From assembly GCA_029194725.1 (NCBI GenBank), contig JARFXQ010000005.1:62001-126000 (forward strand): DNA of 64,000 nucleotides, written 5' to 3'. Position 1 is the stretch's first letter, and each line of letters opens with the position of its first letter. Position numbers and translations under genes: made by a program. Positions 43,787 to 54,281 of the stretch are shown piece after piece. The stretch comes from Nitrospira sp. GTDB lineage: Bacteria; Nitrospirota; Nitrospiria; Nitrospirales; Nitrospiraceae. A model generated the notes under the pieces. It searched no databases. It was not told where the DNA came from and saw nothing but the letters and a program-made list of their open reading frames with translations.

Positions 43787-44532
43787 TAGGGAGCCTTGAT
43801 GCCACAAGCCTTGGCGACCGCATCGCGATAGTCCAACCACAACGACAAGCTCTTCTTTACGGATCCCAAAACCGATTGCCGAAGGGCGGGCGCTGTGTAA
43901 TTGACGACCATGTCATAGGCATCATGCCGATGGCCTGCTTCGACCATCTGGTGGGCTCGAATCAGGTCCATTCGACTCAGCGAAACCCCATGATATCGGA
44001 CCAAGGGATGAAGCCTGATGATGGATTCGATATCTTCCGGACGTTTCTTCTCAGGAGGTGCAAGGATCTCCGTGCGATCCTTCACGCTGCCTTCAACGAA
44101 AATGGTCAAGCTTGCAGCGGCCATCACCCAATGGCGGTGGCTCGATATGCGCTCAATCCAGGCGCGATAGGTGCGGGCTGCAGGCAACAGCTTGCCACGT
44201 TCGAAATCTCGTCGCCGGAAGCCCAACCCTTCCATCATCGTCAAAAAAAGCTCGGGATGAGATTTTCCCAACGAAAGTCCTCCGGTTTCTTCCTCGTAGA
44301 TGTTCTCAGCCAACATATGACGGACTGAAGGTGGAGGGTTGGTTCCGAGGATCCGTGATAAGAAAACGGGAAAGTCTCGTACGTAGACGGCGTACTCGTG
44401 CTGGAAGTGAATTTTGAGCTGGGTCTTGCTGAGTCGTCCGGAAGAAAAATATTCCCAGGCCCAGTGATGCTTGTCGTCCATGATCCGGAGAAGCGCTTCA
44501 AGAAACGCGGATTTCTTCAGGTAAGCGGGCAT
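43786..44532 (-). CDS. PqqC/TenA/CADD-like heme-oxygenase-fold protein
   Basis: 248 residues, all helical. Metal-type residues in HFQHEYAVYVRDFP, AENIYEEETGG, EGSVKDR and MVEAGHRHDAYDMV match the CADD/PqqC-like group of di-iron or cofactor-free oxygenases. In Chlamydia CADD makes para-aminobenzoate for folate by self-sacrifice. The pqq genes are not near, so a CADD-like role is more plausible than PqqC. Coupled through TAATG to the downstream FGE-family gene. Confidence 0.8.
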   Translation of the reverse strand: MPAYLKKSAFLEALLRIMDDKHHWAWEYFSSGRLSKTQLKIHFQHEYAVYVRDFPVFLSRILGTNPPPSVRHMLAENIYEEETGGLSLGKSHPELFLTMMEGLGFRRRDFERGKLLPAARTYRAWIERISSHRHWVMAAASLTIFVEGSVKDRTEILAPPEKKRPEDIESIIRLHPLVRYHGVSLSRMDLIRAHQMVEAGHRHDAYDMVVNYTAPALRQSVLGSVKKSLSLWLDYRDAVAKACGIKAP

Positions 44533-44590
44533 GATATCTTGCCTTCTCGGGTGAAGCCTCGTTACAATTCGGAATACAGAGGAACAGCCG

Positions 44591-44875
44591 ATGAATCCAA
44601 TAACGATTCAGAATCCTGACGAAATCCTCAATGTGCTGGCCGACGTGACCCTGCGTGGGGCTGGCTTAACGACCGAATCGTTACTCGATTACGTGTTAGA
44701 AGAGGGATTTACCGAACCAATCTTCCTCAATGCAAGTGGCGAGGACCCCACCGCGTTCTTCAAGGGTCAGCCGAATGCATGGGCCGTTTACCAGGTCCGT
44801 GAGTGGAAGCGCGTGCTCACCATCTCGGGCGGTCCGGGCCAGGAACGGCGCGCGCGAATTACGGAAACACCGTAA
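44591..44875 (+). CDS. Small hypothetical protein
   Basis: 94 residues: MNPITIQNPDEILNVLADVT, then FLNASGEDPTAFFKGQPNAW. Soluble, no recognised family, no clear ribosome site (AACAGCCG). Divergent from the PqqC-like gene, with about 58 bp between the starts that must contain both promoters. Confidence 0.6.
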   Translation: MNPITIQNPDEILNVLADVTLRGAGLTTESLLDYVLEEGFTEPIFLNASGEDPTAFFKGQPNAWAVYQVREWKRVLTISGGPGQERRARITETP

Positions 44876-44960
44876 CTCGTGTTCGAGTGTAAAGCGATAG
44901 ACGGCAAAGTGCAATCAAGAGGCACGTTTCACGCGTGAACGATCGATAGGTGGGCGGCTC

Positions 44961-45191
44961 ATGCGTATGATTCATCTTACCAATGCGCAAGATGTCGGCG
45001 AGCTCGCGATGATCAAGAGCTTGCTCGATGGCAACCGCATCGCCTACGTCGTCCATGGAGAACATGTCAGCAGCCTCTATCCGGGTGTGCCCTTCTTTGT
45101 CAGCCGCGTCATGGTCGACGTGTCCGATCACGTTCGTGCCGAAGTGCTTCTGAGCCGACTCAGGCTCTCGATCCGGGAAGCATCAGCCTAA
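44961..45191 (+). CDS. DUF2007 putative signal-transducing protein
   Basis: 76 residues: MRMIHLTNAQDVGELAMIKS, LLDGNRIAYVVHGEHVSSLY and VMVDVSDHVRAEVLLSRL match DUF2007, a small alpha/beta domain often described as signal-transducing. Function unknown in detail. Preceded by GGTGGGCGG-type purine-rich bases. Confidence 0.85.
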   Translation: MRMIHLTNAQDVGELAMIKSLLDGNRIAYVVHGEHVSSLYPGVPFFVSRVMVDVSDHVRAEVLLSRLRLSIREASA

Positions 45192-45219
45192 ATTCTCCGT
45201 TCAACGGCGACCCAAGGCA

Positions 45220-45663
45220 TCATGAGGGCTGAAGTTTGGGGTGAGGTTTACCTGCAGGGAAGTCCCCGGAGCGGCGCTCGCGTGCTCCTTCGTACCATCC
45301 TCCCATCAGTATCCCTTCCTCGAAATAGAGATAGCGGTGGCGGACAACCGCCGAGCTTTCCCAATCTTCGAAAATCCATTCCTCTTGCCTGATGCCGTCT
45401 TTGGTGAACGTGGTGTTGATCGTCTGCGGACCTCCCCAGGATTTCAGAACCTGTTCTTTGGTCATCCCCACCATGACACGATGTTGTTCGATGTGTTTTT
45501 GAAAGTCCGGATCGTCAAGCTGAACGACCATCGGCCATACCACCATCATGAGGACAAACAGTGCAAGTCCCGTATAAATGATGATCCTGACCGGTCGGCG
45601 GCGAATGAACGACGGTTCTTCTGGTTGTGATTCGGCCGAGGACGGCTGAAGGTCGGTAGTCAT
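45220..45663 (-). CDS. Membrane-anchored SmpA/OmlA-like (BamE-fold) protein
   Basis: 147 residues. One membrane segment near residues 27-48 (IIIYTGLALFVLMMVVWPMV), then RVMVGMTKEQVLKSWGGPQT, the G-M-T/S-x-x-x-V pattern of the BamE/SmpA fold. It has a TM anchor instead of a lipobox. Similar in theme to the larger protein at 46364, whose N-terminus also has LSQKELHEKLGMPQ. Likely envelope protein of unknown role. Confidence 0.72.
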   Translation of the reverse strand: MTTDLQPSSAESQPEEPSFIRRRPVRIIIYTGLALFVLMMVVWPMVVQLDDPDFQKHIEQHRVMVGMTKEQVLKSWGGPQTINTTFTKDGIRQEEWIFEDWESSAVVRHRYLYFEEGILMGGWYEGARERRSGDFPAGKPHPKLQPS

Positions 45664-45773
45664 GATGTCACGTCGAAGCGGCGCATGCTAACAACCGAGA
45701 ATGATGGAGTCAAGGAACGGCCTGTTTTCAGTAATCAATTCCAAATAACAAGCGTCACGATATACTTACACCC

Positions 45774-46334
45774 ATGTCTTATCGCGAATGCAGAACGATC
45801 GTTCCGCTCTGTTTGATCGTCGGCGTCATGGCTGCCTGGCAAGGGGGTGCTGTCGAGGCCCACGCAACAACCGTGTATTCCTACATCGACGATCAAGGGA
45901 ACCCGGTCTTGACCGACTCACCGGAGACGATTCCTGAAAAGTATCGAGCCAAGGTCAAGACACACGAACGTCCCGATGCGGCGCAAAAGTCGCCTTCGGT
46001 GGCGGACAGGGTTCGTGATACAGTCAAAGAACAGGCCAAGAGTTTCGGGTTTCAGATGCCGTCGGTTCAAATCGACATGAAGAATTTCAGTTCGACACAG
46101 TCACCCATTCTGACCTATGCCGGCATCGCAGCGATTGTCCTGTTGTTTATTATGTATTTCAGCAAAGACAGTCCCATGATCCGGTTGTTGGCCATGGGTC
46201 TGCTGATTGTCCTTGCGATCGGGACTCCCGTGCTCTTGTATACGAGTGATGGTGGTCCGATGGACAACATGAAGAAAAAAGCCGCTGCTTCCGGACAAGC
46301 TCAGCAAGATCGCCTTCAGCAAGTTCCGCAGTAA
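45774..46334 (+). CDS. DUF4124 membrane protein
   Basis: 186 residues. Signal-like start, then DUF4124 (TVYSYIDDQGNPVLTDSPET IP), and two membrane segments near residues 108-124 (ILTYAGIAAIVLLFIMYF) and 130-150 (LAMGLLIVLAIGTPVLLY). DUF4124 domains are periplasmic and of unknown function. Divergent from the BamE-like gene. Confidence 0.8.
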   Translation: MSYRECRTIVPLCLIVGVMAAWQGGAVEAHATTVYSYIDDQGNPVLTDSPETIPEKYRAKVKTHERPDAAQKSPSVADRVRDTVKEQAKSFGFQMPSVQIDMKNFSSTQSPILTYAGIAAIVLLFIMYFSKDSPMIRLLAMGLLIVLAIGTPVLLYTSDGGPMDNMKKKAAASGQAQQDRLQQVPQ

Positions 46335-46363
46335 GTCTCGTTCCTCGCGCAGAATTCTCTCGA

Positions 46364-47152
46364 TCACTCCGCATATTGTGGAACTGGAATGGTCTTGACG
46401 CGTGGCTTGGCCGGAGCAAGTTGCCGACCGAGTTGGTCGGAGTAGGGATTGACGATTGGTTCATGGGTGTGCCGCTGGCGCTGGGTCACCAGTGCAAGGC
46501 TCTGCGTGCTGATCTCCACACGGTCGATCAGGGCGTCGGTTGTGAGGCGGTCGGGAAGACCTTGCAACGAGAAGAGTTGGTAGCAAAGACTCCAATCGAG
46601 CTGTTCTTTTCCCTTTTCTTTCACGATGAAACGAGCATCGGGTGAAGGGGGGCCTTTGAACAACAGCACCCAGAGGTTGGATCGAAAAGTGGGGTTGGTC
46701 GGATCGGTTGAAGGGCGAAATTCAGGAATCAAAGTCGGAAGCCGACTGATCGGCATTGCTTGGGAGAATTCGATGTCTACCAGCCGTACGGTCAGTGGTC
46801 GGTTTTCATTGTGATCATTCGGGTCGACTGTGTAGCCGAAGGAATAGCGGACATCGATGCCCTCGCGTCTAAACGTATAGACATCTTCGCCGTTTTCCGG
46901 CGACACGAGTTTGCTGAAGTACCTCAGCCAATCGTTGATCGGATAATAGGTGAAGACACGCAACGCAGATTTTCGGTCCCGCACGGCCTGCGGCATGCCG
47001 AGCTTTTCATGGAGTTCCTTCTGGGAAAGCCCTAAAAAACCGTCCTCAAAGTAGGGTGCGGCAGAGGTGAGAGCAGGTTCGGTAAAAAATAAGACAAGGT
47101 AAAGAAGAGGGATCAATACCCTGATTCGCGAAGGAATCGAAACCTGTCTCAT
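46364..47152 (-). CDS. Exported hypothetical protein
   Basis: 262 residues with a signal peptide (LIPLLYLVLFFTEPALTSAA). Begins its mature part with FLGLSQKELHEKLGMPQAVR, a BamE-like motif, followed by a longer beta-rich region. Tail Pro/Lys-rich. Family not recognised. Convergent with the DUF4124 gene. Confidence 0.68.
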   Translation of the reverse strand: MRQVSIPSRIRVLIPLLYLVLFFTEPALTSAAPYFEDGFLGLSQKELHEKLGMPQAVRDRKSALRVFTYYPINDWLRYFSKLVSPENGEDVYTFRREGIDVRYSFGYTVDPNDHNENRPLTVRLVDIEFSQAMPISRLPTLIPEFRPSTDPTNPTFRSNLWVLLFKGPPSPDARFIVKEKGKEQLDWSLCYQLFSLQGLPDRLTTDALIDRVEISTQSLALVTQRQRHTHEPIVNPYSDQLGRQLAPAKPRVKTIPVPQYAE

Positions 47153-47276
47153 GTTTCATCGTAATCAGAGCCTTAATTCATGTCAAGGAAGGGGAGCGCG
47201 CTTGCCCGATCTGAAGGTCTTCCAGTATGATCGCAAATAGTAAATCGCAATTATTCCGGTGATCCATAAGGTGATT

Positions 47277-50200
47277 ATGACGATATCGCATGAGAGTTCC
47301 ATTGCGGCGCTTTTACACGAACGCATCCTTATCCTCGACGGTGCCATGGGGACAATGATCCAGCAGCGAAAGCTGGATGAAGCTGCCTTTCGGGGACAGC
47401 GGTTCAAGGACTGGTCGAGGGATCTCACAGGCCATAACGATCTGTTGAATGTCACGCAGCCGGCTATTATCGAAGAGATCCATCGGCAGTATCTTGAAGC
47501 CGGTGCGGACATCATTGAAACCAACACGTTCAATTCCCAGGCGATCTCCCTTGCCGATTACAAGATGGAGACTCTGGGCTATGAACTGTCCAAAGCCGGG
47601 GCGGAATGTGCCAAGCGGGCGGTGGTTGCGGTACAGCAGGCGCAGTCGGGACGGAGATGTTTTGTGGCGGGGGCGATCGGACCGACGACAAAGACCTCGT
47701 CGATTTCCACCGATGTCAACAGCCCCGCGGCTCGTGGGACGACCTATGAAGAGCTGGTCAAGGCCTATGGCGAGCAAGTTCAGGGGTTGCTCGACGGCGG
47801 CGCCGATCTTCTGCTGGTGGAGACGATCTTCGACACCTTGAATGCCAAGGCTGCATTCTTTGCGATTCAGCAGAGGTTCGCGTCCGGCGCGCGCCAAGTT
47901 CCGATCATGGCGTCGGTCACGTTCATTCAGGCCGGCAGCAATCGTGGAGTGACAGGGCAGACTGTCGAAGCGTTTTGGAATTCCATCTCCCATGTGCCGC
48001 TGTTAAGCGTCGGGATGAACTGCGCGCTCGGTCCAACTGAAATGCGTCCGCTGATCGAAGAATTGTCGCGGATCGCGCCGATCTACATCAGCGCCCATCC
48101 CAATGCAGGCCTGCCGAATCCGTTGTTGCCGACAGGGTTTCCTGAGACGCCGGAATCCTTGGCGCCTCAATTACGCGAATGGACGGAAAACGGGTGGTTG
48201 AATATCGTCGGTGGCTGTTGCGGCACGACACCGGCACATATCAAGCGCATTGCCGAAGCCGTGCGCGGGGTGAAACCGCATGCCCTGTCGATAGTCGCCC
48301 CATACACCAGATTGAGTGGGCTTGAAGCCGTGACCATCCGACCTGACTCAAACTTCGTCAATATCGGTGAACGAACGAACGTGACCGGCTCACCGGCTTT
48401 CGCGAAACTGATTCTGGCCGGTGATTATGAAGCGGCACTGTCGGTGGCGCGGCAGCAAGTGGAGGGCGGCGCGCAGATCATCGATATCAACATGGATGAA
48501 GGCATGCTGGACTCCAAGGCTGCGATGGAGAAATTTCTTCGCCTTGTTGCGTCGGAGCCGGATATCTGCAAAGTGCCCATCATGGTGGACAGCTCCAAGT
48601 GGGAGGTATTGGAGACCGGCTTAAGGAACATCCAAGGCAAGGCCGTCGTCAACAGCATCAGTCTCAAGGAGGGTGAGCAAAAATTCATCGACCAGGCGAC
48701 GCTCGTCCGTCACTACGGGGCAGCGGTGGTCGTCATGGCGTTTGATGAAAAAGGCCAGGCCGACACACTGGAACGGAAGAAGGAGATCTGTGCGCGCTCA
48801 TACAAGCTTCTGACGGAGAAAGTCGGGTTTCCCCCGCAAGACATCATCTTCGATCCTAACATCTTGACCGTCGCAACGGGGATCGAGGAGCACAATAATT
48901 ACGCCGTCAATTTCATCGAGGCGACGCGATGGATCAAACAGAACCTTCCTGGTGCGAAGGTCAGCGGAGGTATCAGCAATATCTCCTTTTCGTTCCGTGG
49001 CAATAACATTGTTCGAGAAGCCATGCACGCCGCCTTCTTGTATCACGCCATCAAGGCCGGTCTCGATATGGGCATTGTCAATGCCGGGCAGCTGGCAGTT
49101 TACGAAGAAATACCCAAAGACTTGCTTGGGCTTGTTGAGGATGTATTGCTCAACCGACGGCCGGATGCGACCGAACGTCTGGTGACTTTTGCGGAAACAG
49201 TGAAGGCGAGAGGGAAAGCGGTTGTCAAGGACGATGAATGGCGTAAAGGGACGGTGGAGGAACGGTTATCCCATGCGCTCATCAAGGGCGTCACGGATTA
49301 TATCGAACAAGATACGGAGGAGGCCCGACAAAAATATGCCAAACCGTTGGAGGTGATCGAAGGACCGTTGATGGCCGGCATGAATATCGTCGGTGACCTG
49401 TTTGGCTCGGGCAAGATGTTCTTGCCGCAGGTCGTTAAGAGTGCCCGTGTGATGAAGAAGGCCGTCGCCTATCTCATGCCCTTCATGGAAGAAGAGAAGA
49501 AGCGGTCCGGCAATTTCCAGGCGCAGGGGAAGGTCTTGCTCGCGACCGTCAAGGGCGATGTCCATGACATAGGAAAAAACATCGTCGGAGTCGTGCTTGG
49601 CTGCAACAACTATGAAGTCATCGATCTGGGCGTGATGGTACCCTGCGAGAAGATTCTGGCCGCTGCTCGAGAGAACAAACCCGATATCATCGGCTTGAGT
49701 GGCCTCATCACACCATCACTGGACGAGATGGTTCATGTGGCCAAGGAGATGACGCGCGAGGGGTTCCATCTGCCTCTCTTGATCGGTGGTGCCACGACCA
49801 GCAAGGCTCATACGGCGGTCAAGATCGCGCCTTCCTACGAACCGGGCGTGGTCCACGTGTTGGACGCCTCACGCGCCGTGGGCGTCGTGGGAAGTCTGGT
49901 CAGCCAAACGCAGAAGCAAGGTTTCGTGAAACAAGTGCGGGACGATTACGAGCGGATGAGACAGTCGCACCAGGAGCGAGGCGCCAAGCCGCTTCTCTCG
50001 ATCGCTCAAGCGCGCGCCAATCGGTTCATGCCGGACTGGGAGAAGATTGATATCCCCACACCGGCGACGTTAGGCGTTCGGACGATCCTCGATCAATCGT
50101 TGGCCGAACTGATTCCCTATATCGACTGGTCACCCTTCTTCCACACGTGGGAATTGAGAGGACGCTATCCGACGATTTTTGAGGATCCAACCGTTGGACC

Positions 50201-50972
50201 GAAGGCGAAGGAACTGCACGAGGATGCGCGACGTCTGCTCGATGAGATCATCCAAAAGCGACAGCTCAAGGCCAAGGGGGTTTATGGATTCTTTGCTGCT
50301 GCGTCGGTCGGTGACGATATTGAACTCTACGTGGAGCCGTCCAGAAAAACCGTACTCACGACGATTCATCACCTTCGTCAGCAATCGGAGAAGCCGGCGG
50401 GCCAGCCCAATCTTTCACTGGCCGATTATGTCGCTCCAAAGGAATCAGGCGGACAGGACTACATCGGAGCGTTTGCCGTCACGGCCGGTATCGGGTTGGA
50501 TGAACTCTGCAAGCGGTTTGATAAAGACCATGACGACTATAATTCGATCATGGCCAAGTCCCTCGCAGACCGACTGGCCGAAGCCTTCGCCGAATTTCTC
50601 CATAAGCGCGTCAGAGAAGAGTGGGGTTACGGCAAGGATGAGCAATTGACGAATGACGACCTCATTCGTGAGCGGTACCGTGGAATCCGCCCCGCGCCGG
50701 GATATCCGGCTTGTCCGGACCACACAGAGAAAAAGCTGCTGTTTGATCTCCTCGAGGCTGAGAAAAATACCGGTATCACATTGACGGAAAGTTTTGCGAT
50801 GTGGCCGGCTGCGGCCGTGAGTGGATTTTATTTCGCCCATCCGGAGGCCAAGTACTTTGCCGTGGGCAAAATCGGCAAAGATCAGGTCGAAGACTACGCC
50901 CGCCGAAAGGGAATGGATCTCCGTACCGTCGAACGCTGGCTCTCGCCGAATCTGAATTACGAGCCTCAATGA
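47277..50972 (+). CDS. metH: Cobalamin-dependent methionine synthase
   Basis: 1231 residues from the ATG at 47277 (AAGGTG 4 nt upstream); a GTG at 47259 is less likely. Domains in order: homocysteine S-methyltransferase (DGAMGTMIQ near 25; zinc Cys in MNCALG and GGCCGT), folate-binding ([11 protein letters not shown] near 360), B12-binding with the axial ligand His763 in GDVHDIGKN, and the AdoMet reactivation domain ([15 protein letters not shown] near 1140). Transfers methyl from methyltetrahydrofolate to homocysteine. All four modules are intact. No cobalamin riboswitch was seen in the 125 bp upstream. Confidence 0.97.
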   Translation: MTISHESSIAALLHERILILDGAMGTMIQQRKLDEAAFRGQRFKDWSRDLTGHNDLLNVTQPAIIEEIHRQYLEAGADIIETNTFNSQAISLADYKMETLGYELSKAGAECAKRAVVAVQQAQSGRRCFVAGAIGPTTKTSSISTDVNSPAARGTTYEELVKAYGEQVQGLLDGGADLLLVETIFDTLNAKAAFFAIQQRFASGARQVPIMASVTFIQAGSNRGVTGQTVEAFWNSISHVPLLSVGMNCALGPTEMRPLIEELSRIAPIYISAHPNAGLPNPLLPTGFPETPESLAPQLREWTENGWLNIVGGCCGTTPAHIKRIAEAVRGVKPHALSIVAPYTRLSGLEAVTIRPDSNFVNIGERTNVTGSPAFAKLILAGDYEAALSVARQQVEGGAQIIDINMDEGMLDSKAAMEKFLRLVASEPDICKVPIMVDSSKWEVLETGLRNIQGKAVVNSISLKEGEQKFIDQATLVRHYGAAVVVMAFDEKGQADTLERKKEICARSYKLLTEKVGFPPQDIIFDPNILTVATGIEEHNNYAVNFIEATRWIKQNLPGAKVSGGISNISFSFRGNNIVREAMHAAFLYHAIKAGLDMGIVNAGQLAVYEEIPKDLLGLVEDVLLNRRPDATERLVTFAETVKARGKAVVKDDEWRKGTVEERLSHALIKGVTDYIEQDTEEARQKYAKPLEVIEGPLMAGMNIVGDLFGSGKMFLPQVVKSARVMKKAVAYLMPFMEEEKKRSGNFQAQGKVLLATVKGDVHDIGKNIVGVVLGCNNYEVIDLGVMVPCEKILAAARENKPDIIGLSGLITPSLDEMVHVAKEMTREGFHLPLLIGGATTSKAHTAVKIAPSYEPGVVHVLDASRAVGVVGSLVSQTQKQGFVKQVRDDYERMRQSHQERGAKPLLSIAQARANRFMPDWEKIDIPTPATLGVRTILDQSLAELIPYIDWSPFFHTWELRGRYPTIFEDPTVGPKAKELHEDARRLLDEIIQKRQLKAKGVYGFFAAASVGDDIELYVEPSRKTVLTTIHHLRQQSEKPAGQPNLSLADYVAPKESGGQDYIGAFAVTAGIGLDELCKRFDKDHDDYNSIMAKSLADRLAEAFAEFLHKRVREEWGYGKDEQLTNDDLIRERYRGIRPAPGYPACPDHTEKKLLFDLLEAEKNTGITLTESFAMWPAAAVSGFYFAHPEAKYFAVGKIGKDQVEDYARRKGMDLRTVERWLSPNLNYEPQ

Positions 50973-51063
50973 TGTTTGTTTGAGGCCGGTAACCGGCGCA
51001 CTTTCGCTTCAGTCCCGTCTTCCACTACAATTACCAGTCACGAATTCTCCCTCAGGGTGTCTG

Positions 51064-52455
51064 ATGCAGGCACGTATCCTCATTGTCGATGATGATCAAG
51101 ATATTCTCAACGCCCTCAAGAAGCGTTTGACCTGGATGGGGCATGAGGTGCTCACGGCCGAGGATGGCGAACGGGCGCTCAGACTGGCGATGGATGAGGC
51201 TCCTGATCTGATGCTGCTCGACATCGAATTGCCGGACCTCAGCGGACTCGATGTCCTCAAACAGCTTGCTGAGAAACGTTCCGGCCTTCCACCTCAGATT
51301 GTCCCGGAAGTGATCGTCCTCACGGCGTTCGGGACGATCGATCGGGCTGTGGAGGCGATGCGGCTTGGGGCGTGGGATTTTCTGGCGAAGCCGTTTGATC
51401 CCGATTACCTCTCCATCGTAATTGAAAAGGCCATGGCACAGATGGCTCTCACGCGTCAGATTGGTCTCCTCCAAACGGAAGTGGGAGGACGGTATGAGCA
51501 TGTGATCGGACAGAGCCCACGCATGGTTGAATTACTTGACATAGCGCGGCGAGTAGCCGACTCTTCCGCCACGGTGCTGTTACTGGGTGAAACAGGGGTG
51601 GGCAAAGAGGTGATTGCACGCGCATTGCATCGGTGGAGCCCACGAGCCTCGAAGCCGTTTGTCGTCGTACATTGCGGGGCTTTACCCGAGAGCTTAGTGG
51701 AAAACGAGCTATTCGGACACGAGAAAGGCGCCTACACCGGAGCGGTGAGGCGTGAACCAGGCAAAATCGAATCGGCGGAAGGCGGCACCGTGTTTCTCGA
51801 TGAGATCGGCGACATGCCGGCGGGACTGCAGACCCGTCTGCTCCGCCTGCTGCAGGATCAGGAATTCTATCGTGTCGGCGGCGTTCAACCCATACGCACC
51901 AATGTGCGTTTTGTCGCGGCGACGAACAAGGATCTGAAAGAGGCCATTCAGGAGGGACTGTTCCGGCAGGATTTGTTCTATCGCCTGAATGTCATCTCAC
52001 TTACGTTGCCTCCTTTGCGGAAACGGCCGGAGGATCTGCCGGGATTGGTGGATCATTTCGTTCGGCGACATGGGGCTACTATGGGCCGTCGTCCTTTCGC
52101 GGTGAGCGAAGATGCCCTGGAGTTGATTCGTAAATATCACTGGCCTGGAAACGTGCGCGAGTTGGAAAACGTTCTGGTGCGGGCCATCGCACTCTGCCCC
52201 GATGACTGTATTGAACCGGAACATCTCGGGATCAAGGTCAGGCGAAAACTGCAGATGGAAGCGGACTTTGCGGAAGACGATAGTCTGAACTACCATGCGG
52301 TGGTGGAGCAGTACAGCCGGAAAGTCATTGAAGAAGGGTTGCGCCGAGCGGGATGGAATCAGACCAAGGCAGCGGAACTTCTGGGGCTGCAGCGAACCTA
52401 TTTGACGAAGCTCATTCGCCAGATGGATATATCGACCAAGCCACCAACCACGTAG
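51064..52455 (+). CDS. Sigma-54-type response regulator, NtrC/AtoC family
   Basis: 463 residues from the ATG at 51064 (CAGGGTG upstream); the reading from 50980 would add 28 residues before the receiver. Receiver domain (ILIVDDDQD, phospho-Asp in LMLLDIELPD), AAA+ domain with Walker A GETGVGKE, the sigma-54 contact loop as GAYTGA (Phe to Tyr), Walker B TVFLDEIGD, and a Fis-type helix-turn-helix (NQTKAAELLGLQRTYLTKL). It activates sigma-54 promoters when phosphorylated. The partner kinase is probably the convergent gene at 52494. Confidence 0.94.
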   Translation: MQARILIVDDDQDILNALKKRLTWMGHEVLTAEDGERALRLAMDEAPDLMLLDIELPDLSGLDVLKQLAEKRSGLPPQIVPEVIVLTAFGTIDRAVEAMRLGAWDFLAKPFDPDYLSIVIEKAMAQMALTRQIGLLQTEVGGRYEHVIGQSPRMVELLDIARRVADSSATVLLLGETGVGKEVIARALHRWSPRASKPFVVVHCGALPESLVENELFGHEKGAYTGAVRREPGKIESAEGGTVFLDEIGDMPAGLQTRLLRLLQDQEFYRVGGVQPIRTNVRFVAATNKDLKEAIQEGLFRQDLFYRLNVISLTLPPLRKRPEDLPGLVDHFVRRHGATMGRRPFAVSEDALELIRKYHWPGNVRELENVLVRAIALCPDDCIEPEHLGIKVRRKLQMEADFAEDDSLNYHAVVEQYSRKVIEEGLRRAGWNQTKAAELLGLQRTYLTKLIRQMDISTKPPTT

Positions 52456-52493
52456 CCCCACAGCGCACGGGAAACCGCCGAGGTCCGTACCCT

Positions 52494-54281
52494 TCATCGC
52501 GTGATTTGGTGTGAGGAGCTTGACGCGATGGGCTCTGCCGAGGCCGATCGCGGCGCTGTGACCGAGTGCAGCGTAAACAAAAAACAGCTGCCTCGGTTCA
52601 GTTCTGTCTCAACCCACAGACGCTCTTGATGCAGTTCGACCAGCAACTTGGCGATGCCCAGTCCAAGCCCTGCTCCCTTGGTCTGCTTGCGTATGGTGGG
52701 AGCGCGATAGAACGGCTGGAAAATCTTGTTCACATCTTCCGGGGCGATGCCGGGCCCGACATCGCGCACGGAGACTCTGATTTCATCGGTGGATATTCTC
52801 GTGACGGCCAGATCGACGATCGTGTCCACCGGTGCAAATTTGACCGCATTGTGGAGAAGATTGAGGAGGATCTGTCGCAATTTGTCGGGGTCGGCACGGA
52901 CCAGGGGCAGATCGGACGGGAGCGAGATCGCGAGGCTCACGCGGCGTTCGGAGCTGAAGGGGCGAAGCTCTTCGACGGTTTTGGAGATCACGCTCCCGAG
53001 GGCCACCGCTTCCAAGCGGACAGTGGTTCGGCCCATCTCGATTTGGGAGAGATCCAGCAGGTCATCGATCAAGGTCTGAAGGCGTGAGAGGTTGGCTTCC
53101 ACGCGCACAAGCGATCGTCGCTGATCGTCGGTGACGGCTCCATCTATCCCCTCCCGCAGATTGACCAGGTCGACTTTCATCGACGTCAAAGGCGTACGCA
53201 ATTCGTGTGAGGCCGTGGAGATGAAGATCGACTTGCGTCGGTCGAGCTCCTGCAATTTGACGTTGGCGGCGGCAAGCTCCATCGTGCGGGCTTCAACGCG
53301 GTCTTCCAGGGTGTGAGTCAGTTCGCGCAACTCGTGCTCGCGGGATTGCAACGTCGCGGCCATGGTGTTGAAGACCTGTATCAGGGTTCCGATTTCATCG
53401 TTTGTGCGTATGTCCATGGTCGGTACCGGTTTCCCCTCGGCAAGTTTGGTCGCTGCCGTGGTGAGCCCTTGCAATGGAACGGTAATTCGGCGAGCCAGTA
53501 GGGCGATGATACCTAATACCCCTGCCAGTGTGCTCAGCCTAATGAGCACCGCTTGCCACAACAACCGATGCAGGACGTGCTGAAGGTCTGACGTCGAAAG
53601 TCCGATCTGCACAAGTGCGGGAGCCACAGACTGAAGAACGGCGGGGCCTTCCGGCATATCCGACTGCTCCTCCAGCATGAGGTGTAGGGCAGGATCCCAT
53701 ACGGTTGCGCGAGGGTGATGCGGCATCTGGACCAGCAGGTCGTAAAAAATCGGGAGGTCCGAACCTCCCACGAGGCTCAGCAATTCGCTCGCGGTAAATT
53801 CGATGGTCGATCGAAGAACCGGTCCGGTGCCGGCGAGCCAAATCCCGGTGATGAGCGGCTCGTTCATAGCGGCGGCAAGCAGGCGGGGCTGGACCAATTT
53901 CGTCACCGAAAACTGTTGCGTGCCTGCCGGTTGAGTGAAAAATTGCCGTTGCCACTCGGCTTTTCCTGAGCCGGCTTGGAGCTCACCGTCCGAAGACACG
54001 ACCGCCACATACGCCACCGGTCCGACGACGAGAATCTCCTGGATGAGTTGATCCAGCCGCTGGGTATCACCGGCGATGATACTGAATCGCCCCATGCCTG
54101 CCAGATGTTGCGCGAGCAGCGCTCCACTTTGCACCAAGCTTTCGGCGGCCGATCTTACTTGTTGTTGAATAAACAACCAGCCTAACAAGAGGTGGGCGGC
54201 AGCCAGAATGGCGGCCGTACTGAGGACGAGCTTTGTTCTGAGCCTGATCGAGAGAGGGGATCGTTGAGTGGGTTCAGTCAT
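52494..54281 (-). CDS. Membrane sensor histidine kinase
   Basis: 595 residues from the ATG at 54281. TM1 near residues 20-42, a periplasmic sensor region of about 200 residues, TM2 near 250-270 (LAGVLGIIALLARRI), HAMP (TVPLQGLTTAATKLAEGK), a coiled coil, HisKA with phospho-His in TASHELRTPL, and HATPase_c with N-box LLHNAVKFAP, G1 DVGPGIAP and G2 GAGLGLGIAK. Ligand unknown. Convergent with the sigma-54-type regulator, with 38 bp between stops. Confidence 0.93.
   Translation of the reverse strand: MTEPTQRSPLSIRLRTKLVLSTAAILAAAHLLLGWLFIQQQVRSAAESLVQSGALLAQHLAGMGRFSIIAGDTQRLDQLIQEILVVGPVAYVAVVSSDGELQAGSGKAEWQRQFFTQPAGTQQFSVTKLVQPRLLAAAMNEPLITGIWLAGTGPVLRSTIEFTASELLSLVGGSDLPIFYDLLVQMPHHPRATVWDPALHLMLEEQSDMPEGPAVLQSVAPALVQIGLSTSDLQHVLHRLLWQAVLIRLSTLAGVLGIIALLARRITVPLQGLTTAATKLAEGKPVPTMDIRTNDEIGTLIQVFNTMAATLQSREHELRELTHTLEDRVEARTMELAAANVKLQELDRRKSIFISTASHELRTPLTSMKVDLVNLREGIDGAVTDDQRRSLVRVEANLSRLQTLIDDLLDLSQIEMGRTTVRLEAVALGSVISKTVEELRPFSSERRVSLAISLPSDLPLVRADPDKLRQILLNLLHNAVKFAPVDTIVDLAVTRISTDEIRVSVRDVGPGIAPEDVNKIFQPFYRAPTIRKQTKGAGLGLGIAKLLVELHQERLWVETELNRGSCFLFTLHSVTAPRSASAEPIASSSSHQITR

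Noticed and set aside
47153-47276. Cobalamin or SAM riboswitch upstream of metH
   Set aside because: Only about 125 bp is available, no B12-box-like or SAM-box-like word was found, and no terminator hairpin precedes the gene.
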